64,000 nucleotides of DNA from Chromatium weissei (GCF_016583765.1 NZ_NRRR01000001.1:744001-808000), one strand, 5' to 3'; positions 18,248-27,395 are shown, counted from the first letter of the stretch. The notes: generated by a model not told the origin, from the letters alone. Made by a program: numbers and translations.

Positions 18248-19927
18248 TCAAGCAGCAACGTAAGACTGATATTCGGGAATAAACATGCGGGCGCGAATAA
18301 AGGCTTCTAAATTTGCTGGTCGTTCAATTCCCGCCAAACCTTCAGCAAAGGCCAATTCGCACACGGCAACGGCAATCTTGACTGAAATCTCACGAATCAA
18401 TGTGAGATCGGGATACAGCCGTCCAACCGCCAAACTGTCCTCGCCGACCAGCTCCGCAAGTGTGCGCGCAGCGACGTAAAACATCGCATCCGTCACTTTT
18501 GAAGCCTGACAACTCACCACGCCCTGACCGACACCGGGAAAAATGTACATGTTGTTGCATTGTCCCGGCACGAGCAGATGACCACCACGCGTCACCGGCG
18601 GAAATGGACTGCCGCTGGCAAACAACGCCGCGCCATTCGTCCATTCATAAGCCTGCTCGGCAGTGCATTCCGATTTGCTGGTCGGATTCGACAGCGGAAA
18701 CAGAATTGGGCGTTCGCAATGACGGTGCATTTCTCGAATCACCGCTTCACTGAAGCTGCCCGCTTGACCGCTCACGCCAATCAATACCGTCGGTTGCACC
18801 GCTTCAACCACCGCCAGCAAATTCGGCAGCGGCGCGGAATTCTGCGCAAAGGGGCGCTTGTGTTCTGACAGGCTATCGAGTCGGTCGAGCGTCACCAAAC
18901 CCTGTGAATCCAGCGTCCAAATCTGTCGCCGTGCGGCATCCAAACTGATGCCGCTCTCCGCCATCATTCCAGCAACGATGGTGTCAGCGATGCCTCGCGC
19001 TGCCGCGCCAGCACCGAGAAACACAATGCGCTGTTCGCTCAACGTCTGTCCGGTGATGCGCAGTGCACTCAAAATTCCCGCCAGCGTGACCGCGCCCGTG
19101 CCCTGAATATCGTCGTTAAAACACAGCAATTGCCGCCGATAGCGTTCGAGCAGTTGAAAGGCTTGATCGTTGGAAAAATCTTCAAATTGCACCAGTGCTT
19201 TTGGCCAGCGGGCGCGAATCGCACGCATGAAGGCTTCAACAACGGTGTCATATGCCGGCCCAGTCAGACGTGGAATGCGGCGACCGAGATACAGCGGATC
19301 ATCGCGCAATGCCTGATTATTCGTGCCCATGTCCAACAAAATCGGCAAGGTGCCACGCGGATGCAAACCCGCGCCGACCACGTACAGCGACAATTTGCCA
19401 ATCGGAATGCCCATGCCATTTGCGCCGAGATCGCCTAAACCGAGAATGCGGCTGCCGTCGGTGACGACGATGACTTCCACGTCATCCTCCGGCCAGTTGT
19501 TCGCCATTTCCGCAAAATGCTCCACCGCGTCGGCACTGAAATACATGCCGCGACTGCGTTGATAAATTTGCGAAAACTGGCTGCAAGCCAATCCCACGAC
19601 TGGCGTGTAAATAATTGGCGTTAATTCATTGATGTGTGAGAGCAGCACGCGGTAATACAGCGTTTCATTGCGATCATGCAGCGTTTCCAAATAGGTGTAG
19701 CGGTCAAGATCGCTGTGTTGACGGTGCACGTTTTGCATGATGCGCGTGACTTGATCGTCCATGCTGACCACCGGCGGCGGAACCAAGCCGCGTAATCCGA
19801 GCGCAGCGCGTTCGTTTTCAGTAAACGCCGTGCCCTTGTTGAGCAATGGATCACGAATCAGCGCCAGCCCGCGCTGTTGCACCGGCTGCGGCGCGCCAGC
19901 GGTCAATGGAGTAGTGGAATCAGTCAT
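18248..19927 (-). CDS. maeA: NAD-type malic enzyme
   Basis: Oxidatively decarboxylates malate to pyruvate, linking the TCA cycle to acetyl-CoA. The 559-residue length and organisation match the large SfcA/MaeA type: malic N-domain with RDPLLNKGTAFTE, IYTPVVGLACSQF, and VVTDGSRILGLGDLGANGMG; the metal-binding region FEDFSNDQAF and CFNDDIQGTGAVTLAGI; and the Rossmann motif FLGAGAAARGI. NAD preference is inferred from family resemblance only. It is monocistronic: a terminator follows, and the rnf operon is divergent upstream. With pta-ackA in the same window, pyruvate could be routed to acetate. Confidence 0.93.
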   Translation of the reverse strand: MTDSTTPLTAGAPQPVQQRGLALIRDPLLNKGTAFTENERAALGLRGLVPPPVVSMDDQVTRIMQNVHRQHSDLDRYTYLETLHDRNETLYYRVLLSHINELTPIIYTPVVGLACSQFSQIYQRSRGMYFSADAVEHFAEMANNWPEDDVEVIVVTDGSRILGLGDLGANGMGIPIGKLSLYVVGAGLHPRGTLPILLDMGTNNQALRDDPLYLGRRIPRLTGPAYDTVVEAFMRAIRARWPKALVQFEDFSNDQAFQLLERYRRQLLCFNDDIQGTGAVTLAGILSALRITGQTLSEQRIVFLGAGAAARGIADTIVAGMMAESGISLDAARRQIWTLDSQGLVTLDRLDSLSEHKRPFAQNSAPLPNLLAVVEAVQPTVLIGVSGQAGSFSEAVIREMHRHCERPILFPLSNPTSKSECTAEQAYEWTNGAALFASGSPFPPVTRGGHLLVPGQCNNMYIFPGVGQGVVSCQASKVTDAMFYVAARTLAELVGEDSLAVGRLYPDLTLIREISVKIAVAVCELAFAEGLAGIERPANLEAFIRARMFIPEYQSYVAA

Positions 19928-20060
19928 TTAGGTCAATCTCCCAGCAAATTGCGAGCGGGTTGGCGCGAATTGAGCGACCAACGCAGAATTAAGTACGCAT
20001 TCTAACGCGTTGCTGCTCGGTTTCAGTGGCGTTCCCAATTGTCATTTACACAACCGAATG

Positions 20061-20099
20061 CACTGACAACCGAAAACCGAAAACTGAAAACCGAATTGA
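20061..20099. repeat. Degenerate CTGACAACTG-type repeat, intergenic
   Basis: Runs of CTGACAACCGAAAACCGAAAACTGAAAACCG between maeA and the rnf promoter. It resembles the repeats in surA and pta but is more degenerate, with 7-base periodicity (CCGAAAA). Confidence 0.45.
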
Positions 20100-20120
20100 C
20101 GCACTGCACCATAAACCCAC

Positions 20121-20150
20121 TTGCATGTTCACGCAGGTCGGTAGTATAGT
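20121..20150 (+). promoter_or_regulatory. Candidate sigma-70 promoter of the rseC-rnf operon
   Basis: TTGCAT (20121-20126), an 18-base spacer, and TATAGT (20145-20150), about 70 bp upstream of the first gene. This is the best -35/-10 pair in the intergenic region; it has not been mapped. Confidence 0.5.
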
Positions 20151-20222
20151 ATTTTTGTGCGGTGCACCATTCACAATAACTACTGATTTTATTGGTAAAT
20201 TACTAATCTGAGGTTATCCGCC

Positions 20223-20735
20223 ATGCCACAAAACACACCCGCATCAGAACACCCAATTGATCCCTTTTCCGCCGAGCTGGTTGAAGGGCTGGCGCGGGTG
20301 GTGGCAGTGGAAGGCAATCGAGTGTGGTTGGAACCAGAACAAACCACATCCTGCGGCGGCTGCGCTGCTTCTGGATTGTGTGGCGCAAAGGGCATCGGCA
20401 CGGCAGCCAATCGACTTGAAATGCGGCGCTTTCAATTGGTCAACGAGGCGCAATTAGTCGTTGGTGAACGCGTCGTGATCGGCGTGGACGGACGAGCACT
20501 TCTCAAAGCATCGGGTACAGCCTACGCATTGCCGCTGGTCATCATGTTGATTGCTGGCGCGGTGGCACAACACATTGCCCAAAGTGACGGCGTGACGATG
20601 GCAGCCATGGTGACTGGATTGGCATTGGGTTTGCTTGCAACACGCGGAATTGCGCGGTGGCTCAGTACTCGCGGTCAACTTGCACCACGTTTTTTACGCC
20701 GCGCTGATGCCGAAGAATCCTGTAAAATCAGTTAA
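20223..20735 (+). CDS. rseC: RseC/MucC-family SoxR-reducing system protein
   Basis: Membrane protein of 170 residues heading the rnf operon. The N-terminal cytosolic part has the cysteine cluster CGGCAASGLCG (near residues 41-51), diagnostic of RseC/MucC proteins and a possible Fe-S or redox site. Two membrane helices follow (YALPLVIMLIAGAVA and MAAMVTGLALGLLATRG). In E. coli RseC acts with RsxABCDGE to keep SoxR reduced and affects RseA; here the direct linkage to rnf points to a function with this complex. GAGG lies 8 bases before the ATG. Confidence 0.82.
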   Translation: MPQNTPASEHPIDPFSAELVEGLARVVAVEGNRVWLEPEQTTSCGGCAASGLCGAKGIGTAANRLEMRRFQLVNEAQLVVGERVVIGVDGRALLKASGTAYALPLVIMLIAGAVAQHIAQSDGVTMAAMVTGLALGLLATRGIARWLSTRGQLAPRFLRRADAEESCKIS

Positions 20736-20751
20736 CTAGAGAACTAAAACG

Positions 20752-21333
20752 ATGCAAGAATACATCCTGTTAATGGTCGGAGCGGCGCTGGTCAACAATG
20801 TCATCTTGGCGCGGTTTCTCGGGCTGTGTTCGTTCATGGGCGTGACCACGCGCATCGACACCGCCATCGGCATGGGACTGGCGACAACCTTCGTGATTAC
20901 CGTGTCGTCAATGGGCAACTGGGGTGTGGAGCAGTACCTGCTAGAACCCTATCACCTCGGTTATCTGCGCACCGTGACCTTCATTTTGATCATCGCTGGC
21001 GCGGTGCAATTTACCGAAATGACCGTCCGCAAGGTGTCACCGCCACTTTTTCAAATGCTCGGTATTTATTTGCCGCTGATTACAACCAATTGCGCAGTGT
21101 TGGGCGTGGCGCTGATTCTGGTTGAGGGAAAGATGACATTTATTGCAGCGACATTGTTCGCTTTTGCCTCTTCACTCGGCTACAGCTTGGTCATGGTCAT
21201 CTTTGCTGGATTGCGCGAGCGGCTGGCGCTGGCAGAAGTGCCACGTTTATTCGCTGGCCCGCCGATTGGCTTCATCGTCGCCAGTCTGCTGGCGCTGGCA
21301 TTTTTAGGTTTTTCAGGCATTAGCACGACGTAA
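20752..21333 (+). CDS. rnfA: Rnf electron transport complex subunit A
   Basis: Integral membrane subunit of the Rnf/Rsx complex, which couples ferredoxin:NAD electron transfer to ion movement. The 193-residue protein has six predicted membrane helices and family signatures LVNNVILARFLGLCSFMGV and ITTNCAVLGVAL, whose Cys residues belong to the membrane Fe-S site shared with RnfE. It starts 16 bp after rseC and is followed by rnfB after 24 bp with a strong GGGGAGG ribosome site. Confidence 0.95.
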   Translation: MQEYILLMVGAALVNNVILARFLGLCSFMGVTTRIDTAIGMGLATTFVITVSSMGNWGVEQYLLEPYHLGYLRTVTFILIIAGAVQFTEMTVRKVSPPLFQMLGIYLPLITTNCAVLGVALILVEGKMTFIAATLFAFASSLGYSLVMVIFAGLRERLALAEVPRLFAGPPIGFIVASLLALAFLGFSGISTT

Positions 21334-21357
21334 ATCACCATCGGGGAGGCAGAAACA

Positions 21358-21894
21358 ATGTTTACCGCAGTAGGAAGTTTGACCGTCATGGGCGTGGCTC
21401 TCGGTGGCCTGTTAGGTGTTGCCGCACGATTGCTGGCCGTCGATGAAGACCCGTTGGAACAGGAGTTGCAGGCGATGTTGCCCGGTTCACAGTGTGGACA
21501 ATGCGGGTATGTCGGTTGCGCTCAGGCTGCGGTGGCACTTGCCAAGGGCGAAGCACCAGTCACGCTGTGTCCGCCCGGCGGTAAAGCCGTTGCCGAACAA
21601 TTGGCAAAACGCCTCGGCGTGTCAGTCGATCTGAGCACTCAGGTGGCGCGAGTGCCGATGTATGCGGTGATTGACGAGACGCTGTGCATTGGCTGCACCC
21701 GCTGCGTTAAAGAATGTTCAGTGGACGGCATCATCGGTGCCAGCAAGCTGATGCACACGGTCGTTGCTGAGGTCTGTCACGGTTGCGGCAAATGCGCTGA
21801 AGCCTGCCCAACTGAAGCGATTTCCATGGTGGAAATTCCGCGCACCTTAGCAACTTGGCATTGGCCGAAACCTGCCGCCAATCGGTTGCACTAA
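21358..21894 (+). CDS. rnfB: Rnf complex ferredoxin-like subunit B
   Basis: Electron-entry subunit. The 178-residue protein has an N-terminal membrane anchor, a 4Fe-4S motif region (GSQCGQCGYVGCAQAA plus a later Cys in TLCPPGG), and two ferredoxin clusters, CIGCTRCVKEC and CHGCGKCAEACP. This is the short gammaproteobacterial RnfB form. A 72-bp gap containing a stem-loop separates it from rnfC. Confidence 0.95.
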   Translation: MFTAVGSLTVMGVALGGLLGVAARLLAVDEDPLEQELQAMLPGSQCGQCGYVGCAQAAVALAKGEAPVTLCPPGGKAVAEQLAKRLGVSVDLSTQVARVPMYAVIDETLCIGCTRCVKECSVDGIIGASKLMHTVVAEVCHGCGKCAEACPTEAISMVEIPRTLATWHWPKPAANRLH

Positions 21895-21903
21895 GATTTA
21901 TAA

Positions 21904-21940
21904 CCAGCAGCGACGCTTCTCAACGGGGCGCGGCTGCTGG
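21904..21940 (+). promoter_or_regulatory. Stem-loop between rnfB and rnfC
   Basis: Inverted repeat CCAGCAGC (21904-21911) and GCTGCTGG (21933-21940) with a GC-rich 21-base loop, followed by a T-rich run. It could be a partial terminator or an mRNA processing/stability element setting subunit ratios. No function is proven. Confidence 0.45.
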
Positions 21941-21966
21941 GTTTCCTGTTTTGGAGCCGTTAAACC

Positions 21967-23412
21967 ATGAAACTCTTTCCCATTCGCGGTGGTATTCACC
22001 CCGATTACCACAAGGAACTCAGCGGCGACTGCGCGATTGAAGCCATGCCGCTGCCAGCCCGTCTTTATATTCCGGTGCAACAGCACATCGGCGCGCCAGC
22101 AGAAATTTTGGTCACGGCTGGTGATGTCGTGAAAAAAGGTCAATTGATCGCTCGCCGTCAGGGTCAAGTCTCGGCACACCACCACGCGCCAACCTCCGGC
22201 ACGGTGACTGCGGTGACGGAAGTTCCAGCGCCGCATCCATCGGGATTGCCGCAATCCACCATCGTCATCGAACCTGATGGTCAAGAAGAATGGGCGGTTT
22301 TAGCCGCACCGATTGACGATCCGTTTGCCGTTGCACCAGATGTCATCGCCGAGCGCGTGGCGGAATCTGGCATTGTTGGCATGGGCGGCGCGACCTTTCC
22401 GTCAGCAGTCAAACTCAATCTCGGCATTCGTTATCAAATTGAAACGCTGCTGATTAACGGTGCGGAATGTGAGCCTTATCTCACCTGCGATGATCGTCTG
22501 ATGCGCGAGCACGCCGAGGCAATCGTCGATGGCGCTCGCATCATGGCGCACGCGCTGGGCGCACCGCGCATCGTGATCGCAATTGAGGAAAACAAGCCTC
22601 ATGCCATTGCAGCGATCACCGTTGCCGCTGAACCCTTTTCGCAGATCGAAACTGCGGTGTTGCCGGTGAAATATCCGATGGGTTCCGAGCGTCATCTGAC
22701 CTTGGCGATCACCGGACAGGAAACGCCAGCCCGCAAATTGACTGCTGATTTGGGTGTGGTGGTGCATAACGTCGCCACTGCTCGCGCCGTGCATGAAGCC
22801 GTGCGTTGGGGTCGTCCGCTGATTCGGCGCGTGATTACGGTGAGTGGTGAAGCGATTCGCACTCCGAAAAATGTGGAGGTTGCACTCGGTGCGCCAGTCA
22901 GCGAATTGATTGATTTCTGTGGCGGTTTTGCGCAGCGTCCAGAGCGCATTATTCAAGGTGGGCCGATGATGGGCACGCCGTTGCCGAATTTGGATGTGCC
23001 GGTCGTCAAAGGCATGTCCGGCATTCTCGCGCTCACTGCCGCTGAAATTAATGACCGTCCGGCTGATCCCTGCATTCGCTGTGGCGCTTGCGTCAACATC
23101 TGCGCTTGCGGTCTGACTCCGGTGGAATTAGCCGCGCACATTCGCCATGACAATTTGGAAGGTGCGGTCAAACTCGGCTTATTGGATTGTGTGTCGTGTG
23201 GCAGCTGCTCGTGGGTCTGTCCGTCGCACATTCCGCTGGTGCATTATTTCAATTACGCCAAGGGCGCGTTGAATGCGCAGGATCGAGAACAGCGCAAAAC
23301 CGAGCGCACCAAGCAATTGGTAGAAGCGAACGCAGCGCGTCAGGCACGCATCGCGGCACAGCGTGCAGCCAACCGTAAACCCAAGGCGACGACTGGCGAG
23401 GTACAGCCATGA
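21967..23412 (+). CDS. rnfC: Rnf complex subunit C
   Basis: Peripheral subunit that binds NADH and FMN and carries two 4Fe-4S clusters. The 481-residue protein begins with the RnfC barrel-sandwich domain (GGIHPDYHK), then the nucleotide/flavin-binding domain (GMGGATFPSAVKL, INGAECEPYLTCDD), a SLBB region, and clusters CIRCGACVNIC and CVSCGSCSWVCP near the C-terminus. The usual CP after the first cluster is replaced by CAC. The C-terminal tail is short and charged, lacking the long Ala/Lys repeats of E. coli RsxC. Stop overlaps the rnfD start (ATGA). Confidence 0.95.
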   Translation: MKLFPIRGGIHPDYHKELSGDCAIEAMPLPARLYIPVQQHIGAPAEILVTAGDVVKKGQLIARRQGQVSAHHHAPTSGTVTAVTEVPAPHPSGLPQSTIVIEPDGQEEWAVLAAPIDDPFAVAPDVIAERVAESGIVGMGGATFPSAVKLNLGIRYQIETLLINGAECEPYLTCDDRLMREHAEAIVDGARIMAHALGAPRIVIAIEENKPHAIAAITVAAEPFSQIETAVLPVKYPMGSERHLTLAITGQETPARKLTADLGVVVHNVATARAVHEAVRWGRPLIRRVITVSGEAIRTPKNVEVALGAPVSELIDFCGGFAQRPERIIQGGPMMGTPLPNLDVPVVKGMSGILALTAAEINDRPADPCIRCGACVNICACGLTPVELAAHIRHDNLEGAVKLGLLDCVSCGSCSWVCPSHIPLVHYFNYAKGALNAQDREQRKTERTKQLVEANAARQARIAAQRAANRKPKATTGEVQP

Positions 23413-24515
23413 GCGATGTTGCAAGCATTTTGCAAAGCGGACCCTTTGCGCACAGCACCAACACCGTTCAGCGCACCATGTTTCTGGTGTTGCTGGCACT
23501 GACTCCCGCCACGCTATTTAACCTCTATCTCTTTGGTTGGCCGTCAATTTTCCTCTTCGCCGTCACCATCGGCTCCTGCGTCGTTTTGGAAGGAATCGCC
23601 CTGTTGCTCGGTGGTCGTCCGCTGATGCGCACCCTGACTGACGGTTCAGCGATTCTCACCGGCTGGCTGCTGGCAATGACCTTACCGCCTTGGGCTCCGT
23701 GGTGGATCGGTATGCTCGGCGCAGTATTTGCGATTCTGCTGTCAAAACAAGCATTTGGTGGACTGGGACAAAATTTATTTAACCCAGCGATGGTGGCTCG
23801 CGTCGCACTGCTCGTGTCATTTCCGGTCGTGATGACCGCGTGGATCGCACCACATCCGCTATTCACTGACGGCGCACCAGACATCACACAATCAATTGCC
23901 ATTACTTTTGGCGGTGAAATGCCCGATGGAGTCACGGCAGCGACAGCACTCGGTTATGTCAAAACTGAATTGTCACGCGGCATTCCCGTTTCGCAATCAC
24001 TCATTGAATACGGACGTGGCAGCAATCTCACCTACACACCGGATTTAATGGATTTAGCGACAGGTTACAAACCCGGCAGTTTAGGTGAAACCTCAGCGAT
24101 TTTAATTCTGCTGGGCGGACTGTATTTAATTCGGAAACGCATTATTACTTGGCACATTCCAGCAATGGTGCTCGGAACGCTATTCATCATAGGAACAGCC
24201 TTTAATCTACTGGATTCCAGTCGCTTTGCTCCCGGACTATTTCACGTCTTTTCTGGTGCAACCTTTCTCGGCGCTTTTTTCATTGCGACCGATTACGTCA
24301 CCTCACCAGTTTCAATACGTGGACAAATTGTTTTCGGCATTGGCATTGGGCTATTAACTTGGGTAATTCGCACCTTTGCCGGTTATCCCGAAGGCATGGC
24401 ATTTGCAGTACTGTTAATGAATTCATTAACGCCAATCATTGATCAATACACGCGTCCACGTTTATTTGGACGTACCAGCAAAGGCGAACCACTGCCAATT
24501 AAGGTGCAAGCATGA
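23409..24515 (+). CDS. rnfD: Rnf complex subunit D
   Basis: Membrane subunit with covalently bound FMN, 368 residues and about nine to ten helices. The flavinylation site is the Thr of SGAT in HVFSGATFLGAFFIATDY. Other signatures are FGGLGQNLFNPAMVARVALL and LTDGSAILTGWLLAMTLPPW. The gene overlaps rnfC and rnfG by ATGA. DNA composition becomes clearly AT-richer from about 23,900, within this gene, and stays so through rnfE. Confidence 0.95.
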   Translation: MSDVASILQSGPFAHSTNTVQRTMFLVLLALTPATLFNLYLFGWPSIFLFAVTIGSCVVLEGIALLLGGRPLMRTLTDGSAILTGWLLAMTLPPWAPWWIGMLGAVFAILLSKQAFGGLGQNLFNPAMVARVALLVSFPVVMTAWIAPHPLFTDGAPDITQSIAITFGGEMPDGVTAATALGYVKTELSRGIPVSQSLIEYGRGSNLTYTPDLMDLATGYKPGSLGETSAILILLGGLYLIRKRIITWHIPAMVLGTLFIIGTAFNLLDSSRFAPGLFHVFSGATFLGAFFIATDYVTSPVSIRGQIVFGIGIGLLTWVIRTFAGYPEGMAFAVLLMNSLTPIIDQYTRPRLFGRTSKGEPLPIKVQA

Positions 24516-25126
24516 CGCTTCATTTCAATAAAGAGAGCACCTATACGCACGCCATTATTCTCGGCATTTTCTGTTTAGGTTTTGGTGTTTTTCTCGCATT
24601 AACCGAATGGATAACCCACGACTCCGTTTTAGCTCGCGCAATGGAAGACCGACAGAATTCATTAAGTCAAGTCATGCCAGCGGAGATTCACGATAACAAT
24701 CCAGTTCTGGATACGCTGACCATACAAGATGGTGAAGGACGCGACATCACCGTCTATCGTGCACGCAAAGCGGGTTTAGTTACTGGCGTTGCGTATGAAA
24801 CCTTTGGCTCCGGTTATGCCGGACAAATGAAATACATGATCGGCGTTGATGCGAATGGATATCTTCTCGGTGTTCGCGTATTGAGCCATAAAGAAACACC
24901 CGGATTAGGGGATAAAATCGAAATTAAAAAAGGCGATTGGATTCTTCAATTTACCGGACTATCAATCGGCAATCCACCGATTGAAAAGTGGAAAGTGAAA
25001 AAAGACGGTGGTCAATTCGATCAATTCACTGGCGCAACGATTACGCCACGCGGTGCAGTTAAAGCAATTCTGAATGGATTGCAATTCTTTGACGCACATC
25101 GGGCGCAATTGCTGGAGGTTAACTAA
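24512..25126 (+). CDS. rnfG: Rnf complex FMN-binding subunit G
   Basis: Mostly periplasmic subunit with one N-terminal membrane helix (AIILGIFCLGFGVFLAL) and a covalent FMN site: the Thr of the SGAT-like motif in QFTGATITPRGAV. GYAGQMKYMIGVDANG and SHKETPGLGDKI are family hallmarks. Length is 204 residues, normal for RnfG. It overlaps rnfD by ATGA and shares one base with rnfE (TAATG). Confidence 0.94.
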   Translation: MTLHFNKESTYTHAIILGIFCLGFGVFLALTEWITHDSVLARAMEDRQNSLSQVMPAEIHDNNPVLDTLTIQDGEGRDITVYRARKAGLVTGVAYETFGSGYAGQMKYMIGVDANGYLLGVRVLSHKETPGLGDKIEIKKGDWILQFTGLSIGNPPIEKWKVKKDGGQFDQFTGATITPRGAVKAILNGLQFFDAHRAQLLEVN

Positions 25127-25800
25127 TGGCAACCGCAAATTACAATCGAATCATTCGCGATGGTTTATGGGATAACAATGGCGTATTAGTCATGCTGCTC
25201 GGCATGTGTCCGACAATGGCAATGACGACCAGCGCAACCAACGGTTTAGGCATGGGATTGGCAACTGCTGTTGTCATGGCCGCATCGAATTTAATGGTTG
25301 CTGCATTCCGCAATTACATTACGCAGGAAGTGCGTATTCCCGTTTACATTCTCATCGTTGCGGCGAACGTGACCTTTGTTGATTTAACAATGAATGCATG
25401 GATGCACGAATTGTATAAGGTGTTGGGGCTATTCATTCCATTGATCGTATCGAATTGTTTACCGCTGGCACGTCTGGAATCCTTTGCTTCAAAAGAACCC
25501 GTCATGCCTGCGTTAATGGACGGTATTTTTATGGGATTGGGATTCACATTAGCACTGACATTAATTGGTGCAATTCGTGAAATAACGGGTTCTGGAACGC
25601 TATTTGCCGATGCGTCATTGCTATTAGGACCAGCATTCACCTTTATGGAGTTGCGTATTATGCCAGCGGATATGGGCGTATTAATGATGATTTTACCGCC
25701 GGGCGGATTTCTCGTGACAGGTTTAGTGGTGGTTGGTAAACGTTTACTTGACCTTCGTGCTGGCAAGAGTATTCAAATGGCTGGCGCGCATAGCGTTTGA
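25126..25800 (+). CDS. rnfE: Rnf complex subunit E
   Basis: RnfA paralogue, 224 residues with six predicted helices. The LWDNNGVLVMLLGMCPTMA and LIVSNCLPLARLESFA motifs carry the Cys residues expected for the intramembrane Fe-S site formed with RnfA. Its start overlaps the rnfG stop, and rnfH follows after 10 bp. Confidence 0.94.
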   Translation: MATANYNRIIRDGLWDNNGVLVMLLGMCPTMAMTTSATNGLGMGLATAVVMAASNLMVAAFRNYITQEVRIPVYILIVAANVTFVDLTMNAWMHELYKVLGLFIPLIVSNCLPLARLESFASKEPVMPALMDGIFMGLGFTLALTLIGAIREITGSGTLFADASLLLGPAFTFMELRIMPADMGVLMMILPPGGFLVTGLVVVGKRLLDLRAGKSIQMAGAHSV

Positions 25801-25810
25801 GGATATTTCA

Positions 25811-26101
25811 ATGAAGATCAATGTTATTTACGCGCAGGCAAAACGCCAACTCTGGCTTGATGTCGATGTTCCAGAAGGTTCCACTATTCAGAATGCCATT
25901 GATTGTTCTGGTATTCTCACGCAATGCCCTGAAATCGATCTGGAGCAGCAAAAAGTCGGCGTTTTCGGCAAGGTTTCGCCATTGAATACCGTGCTTGCAG
26001 ATGGTGATCGTATTGAAATCTATCGTGCATTGATTGCCGATCCTAAAGCAATAAAAAAACGTGCGAATACGGAGAATGCGTCCGCTGCTGCACAGCCTTA
26101 A
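25811..26101 (+). CDS. rnfH: RnfH family protein
   Basis: Small ubiquitin-fold (UPF0125) protein of 96 residues, commonly the last gene of rnf operons. Typical features are an N-terminal INVIYA strand, VPEGSTIQNAIDCSGI, KVGVFGK and DGDRIEIYRALIADPKAIKK. The ATG at 25811 has GAGG overlapping the rnfE stop. An upstream in-frame extension into rnfE is rejected. Its role in the complex is not established. Confidence 0.9.
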   Translation: MKINVIYAQAKRQLWLDVDVPEGSTIQNAIDCSGILTQCPEIDLEQQKVGVFGKVSPLNTVLADGDRIEIYRALIADPKAIKKRANTENASAAAQP

Positions 26102-26121
26102 TTGCTGATTGATCAACTGAT

Positions 26122-26158
26122 AAAAACCGCCTTTCAGAATCTCTGAGGCGGTTTTTTT
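26122..26158 (+). terminator. Rho-independent terminator of the rnf operon
   Basis: AAAAACCGCC / GGCGGTTTTT arms around an internal TCAGA/TCTGA stem with a 3-base loop, ending in seven T residues, 21 bp after rnfH. A-rich on the 5' side, so it may work in both directions. Confidence 0.9.
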
Positions 26159-26281
26159 ATGCACTGTATTTTGATTTTGATGATGACGCGCTTGATAATG
26201 AAATAAACAATTGACACAAAGACGACGCTCAATCTTGAGACAACTTAAACGCTACAATTAACTCTAAATAGCGAGTGAAAA

Positions 26282-27343
26282 ATGACGATTAAAGTTCATA
26301 GCTACGCGACACATTCTGCGACCAGTGCGCTGGTTCCTTTTACACTCGAGCGGCGCGATCCACGCCCTAATGATGTAGCAATTGATATTCTGTATTGCGG
26401 CATTTGCCATTCTGATATTCATTCAGCGCGTAACGAATGGGGCTGGACGCAATATCCATTTGTTCCCGGACATGAAATCGTTGGACGTGTATTCGCAATT
26501 GGAAATGAAGTCAGCAAATTTAAAGTTGGCGATTTAGTCGGAGTCGGTTGTTTAGTCGATAGCTGTGGTCATTGCGATTCATGTAATGACGGATTGGAAC
26601 AGTATTGCAATAACGGCTTTACTGGAACCTATGGCGGCGAAGATAAAATCGGTGGCACTCCGCATAAACTCACCTTTGGCGGCTATTCAGAAAAGATTAC
26701 GGTGGCCGAGCATTTTGTATTGCGTATTCCGAATAATCTCGATCCAGCGGCAGCCGCGCCATTGCTTTGCGCTGGTATTACAACCTATTCGCCGCTAAAG
26801 CATTGGAAGGTTGGCGCGGGACAAAAGGTCGGTATTATTGGATTGGGTGGTCTTGGTCACATGGGTGTGAAATTTGCTCATGCGATGGGTGCGCATGTGG
26901 TAATGATTACCACGTCGCCGCAAAAAGGTGCGGATGCGCAGAAGCTGGGTGCGAATGAAATCTTATTATCAAAAGATGCGGAAATGATGGCGGCTGCGCA
27001 CAATAGTTTTGATTTTTTACTCAATACCATTCCAGTTGGTCACGATGTTGATCCCTATATGGCGCTATTAAAATGTGATGGCACAATGGTCATTGTGGGT
27101 GCAGTTGAATCATTAACGCAGGTCAGTGGTATTCCGTTAATTTTTCGGCGGCGTTCATTGGCGGGATCATTGATTGGTGGTCTTTCAGAAACACAGGAAA
27201 TGCTTGATTTTTGCGGCGAACACAACATTACTTGCGACATCGAAATGATTGAAATGAAAGATGTCAATGCTGCTTATGATCGCACGGTTAAAAGTGATGT
27301 GAAATATCGCTTTGTGATTGATATGGCTTCATTGAAATTCTGA
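26282..27343 (+). CDS. Zinc-dependent NAD(P) alcohol dehydrogenase (YahK/cinnamyl type)
   Basis: Medium-chain dehydrogenase of 353 residues that likely interconverts aldehydes and primary alcohols with NADP(H). Catalytic zinc ligands are in CGICHSDIH and PGHEIVG; the structural zinc motif is CGHCDSCNDGLEQYC. The coenzyme motif is GLGGLGHMGVKFA. CGICHSD and the YGGEDK region resemble E. coli YahK and plant CAD-type reductases. The gene stands alone behind the rnf terminator, with its own upstream region of 120 bp. Its physiological substrate is not evident. Confidence 0.88.
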   Translation: MTIKVHSYATHSATSALVPFTLERRDPRPNDVAIDILYCGICHSDIHSARNEWGWTQYPFVPGHEIVGRVFAIGNEVSKFKVGDLVGVGCLVDSCGHCDSCNDGLEQYCNNGFTGTYGGEDKIGGTPHKLTFGGYSEKITVAEHFVLRIPNNLDPAAAAPLLCAGITTYSPLKHWKVGAGQKVGIIGLGGLGHMGVKFAHAMGAHVVMITTSPQKGADAQKLGANEILLSKDAEMMAAAHNSFDFLLNTIPVGHDVDPYMALLKCDGTMVIVGAVESLTQVSGIPLIFRRRSLAGSLIGGLSETQEMLDFCGEHNITCDIEMIEMKDVNAAYDRTVKSDVKYRFVIDMASLKF

Positions 27344-27348
27344 TATTG

Positions 27349-27395
27349 ATCGTGCTTCGATGCGCCGAATGCAATTCGACAGTTTGAAGCACGAT
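27349..27395 (+). terminator. Inverted repeat after the alcohol dehydrogenase, possible terminator
   Basis: Perfect 10-bp arms ATCGTGCTTC (27349-27358) and GAAGCACGAT (27386-27395) separated by 27 bases, between the convergent dehydrogenase and nadA genes. There is no clear T-tract, so a terminator role is weakly supported. Confidence 0.35.

Noticed and set aside
26211..26258. TTGACA (26211) and TACAAT (26253) as a promoter for the alcohol dehydrogenase
   Set aside because: They are separated by 36 bases, far from the 16-18 needed for a sigma-70 promoter.
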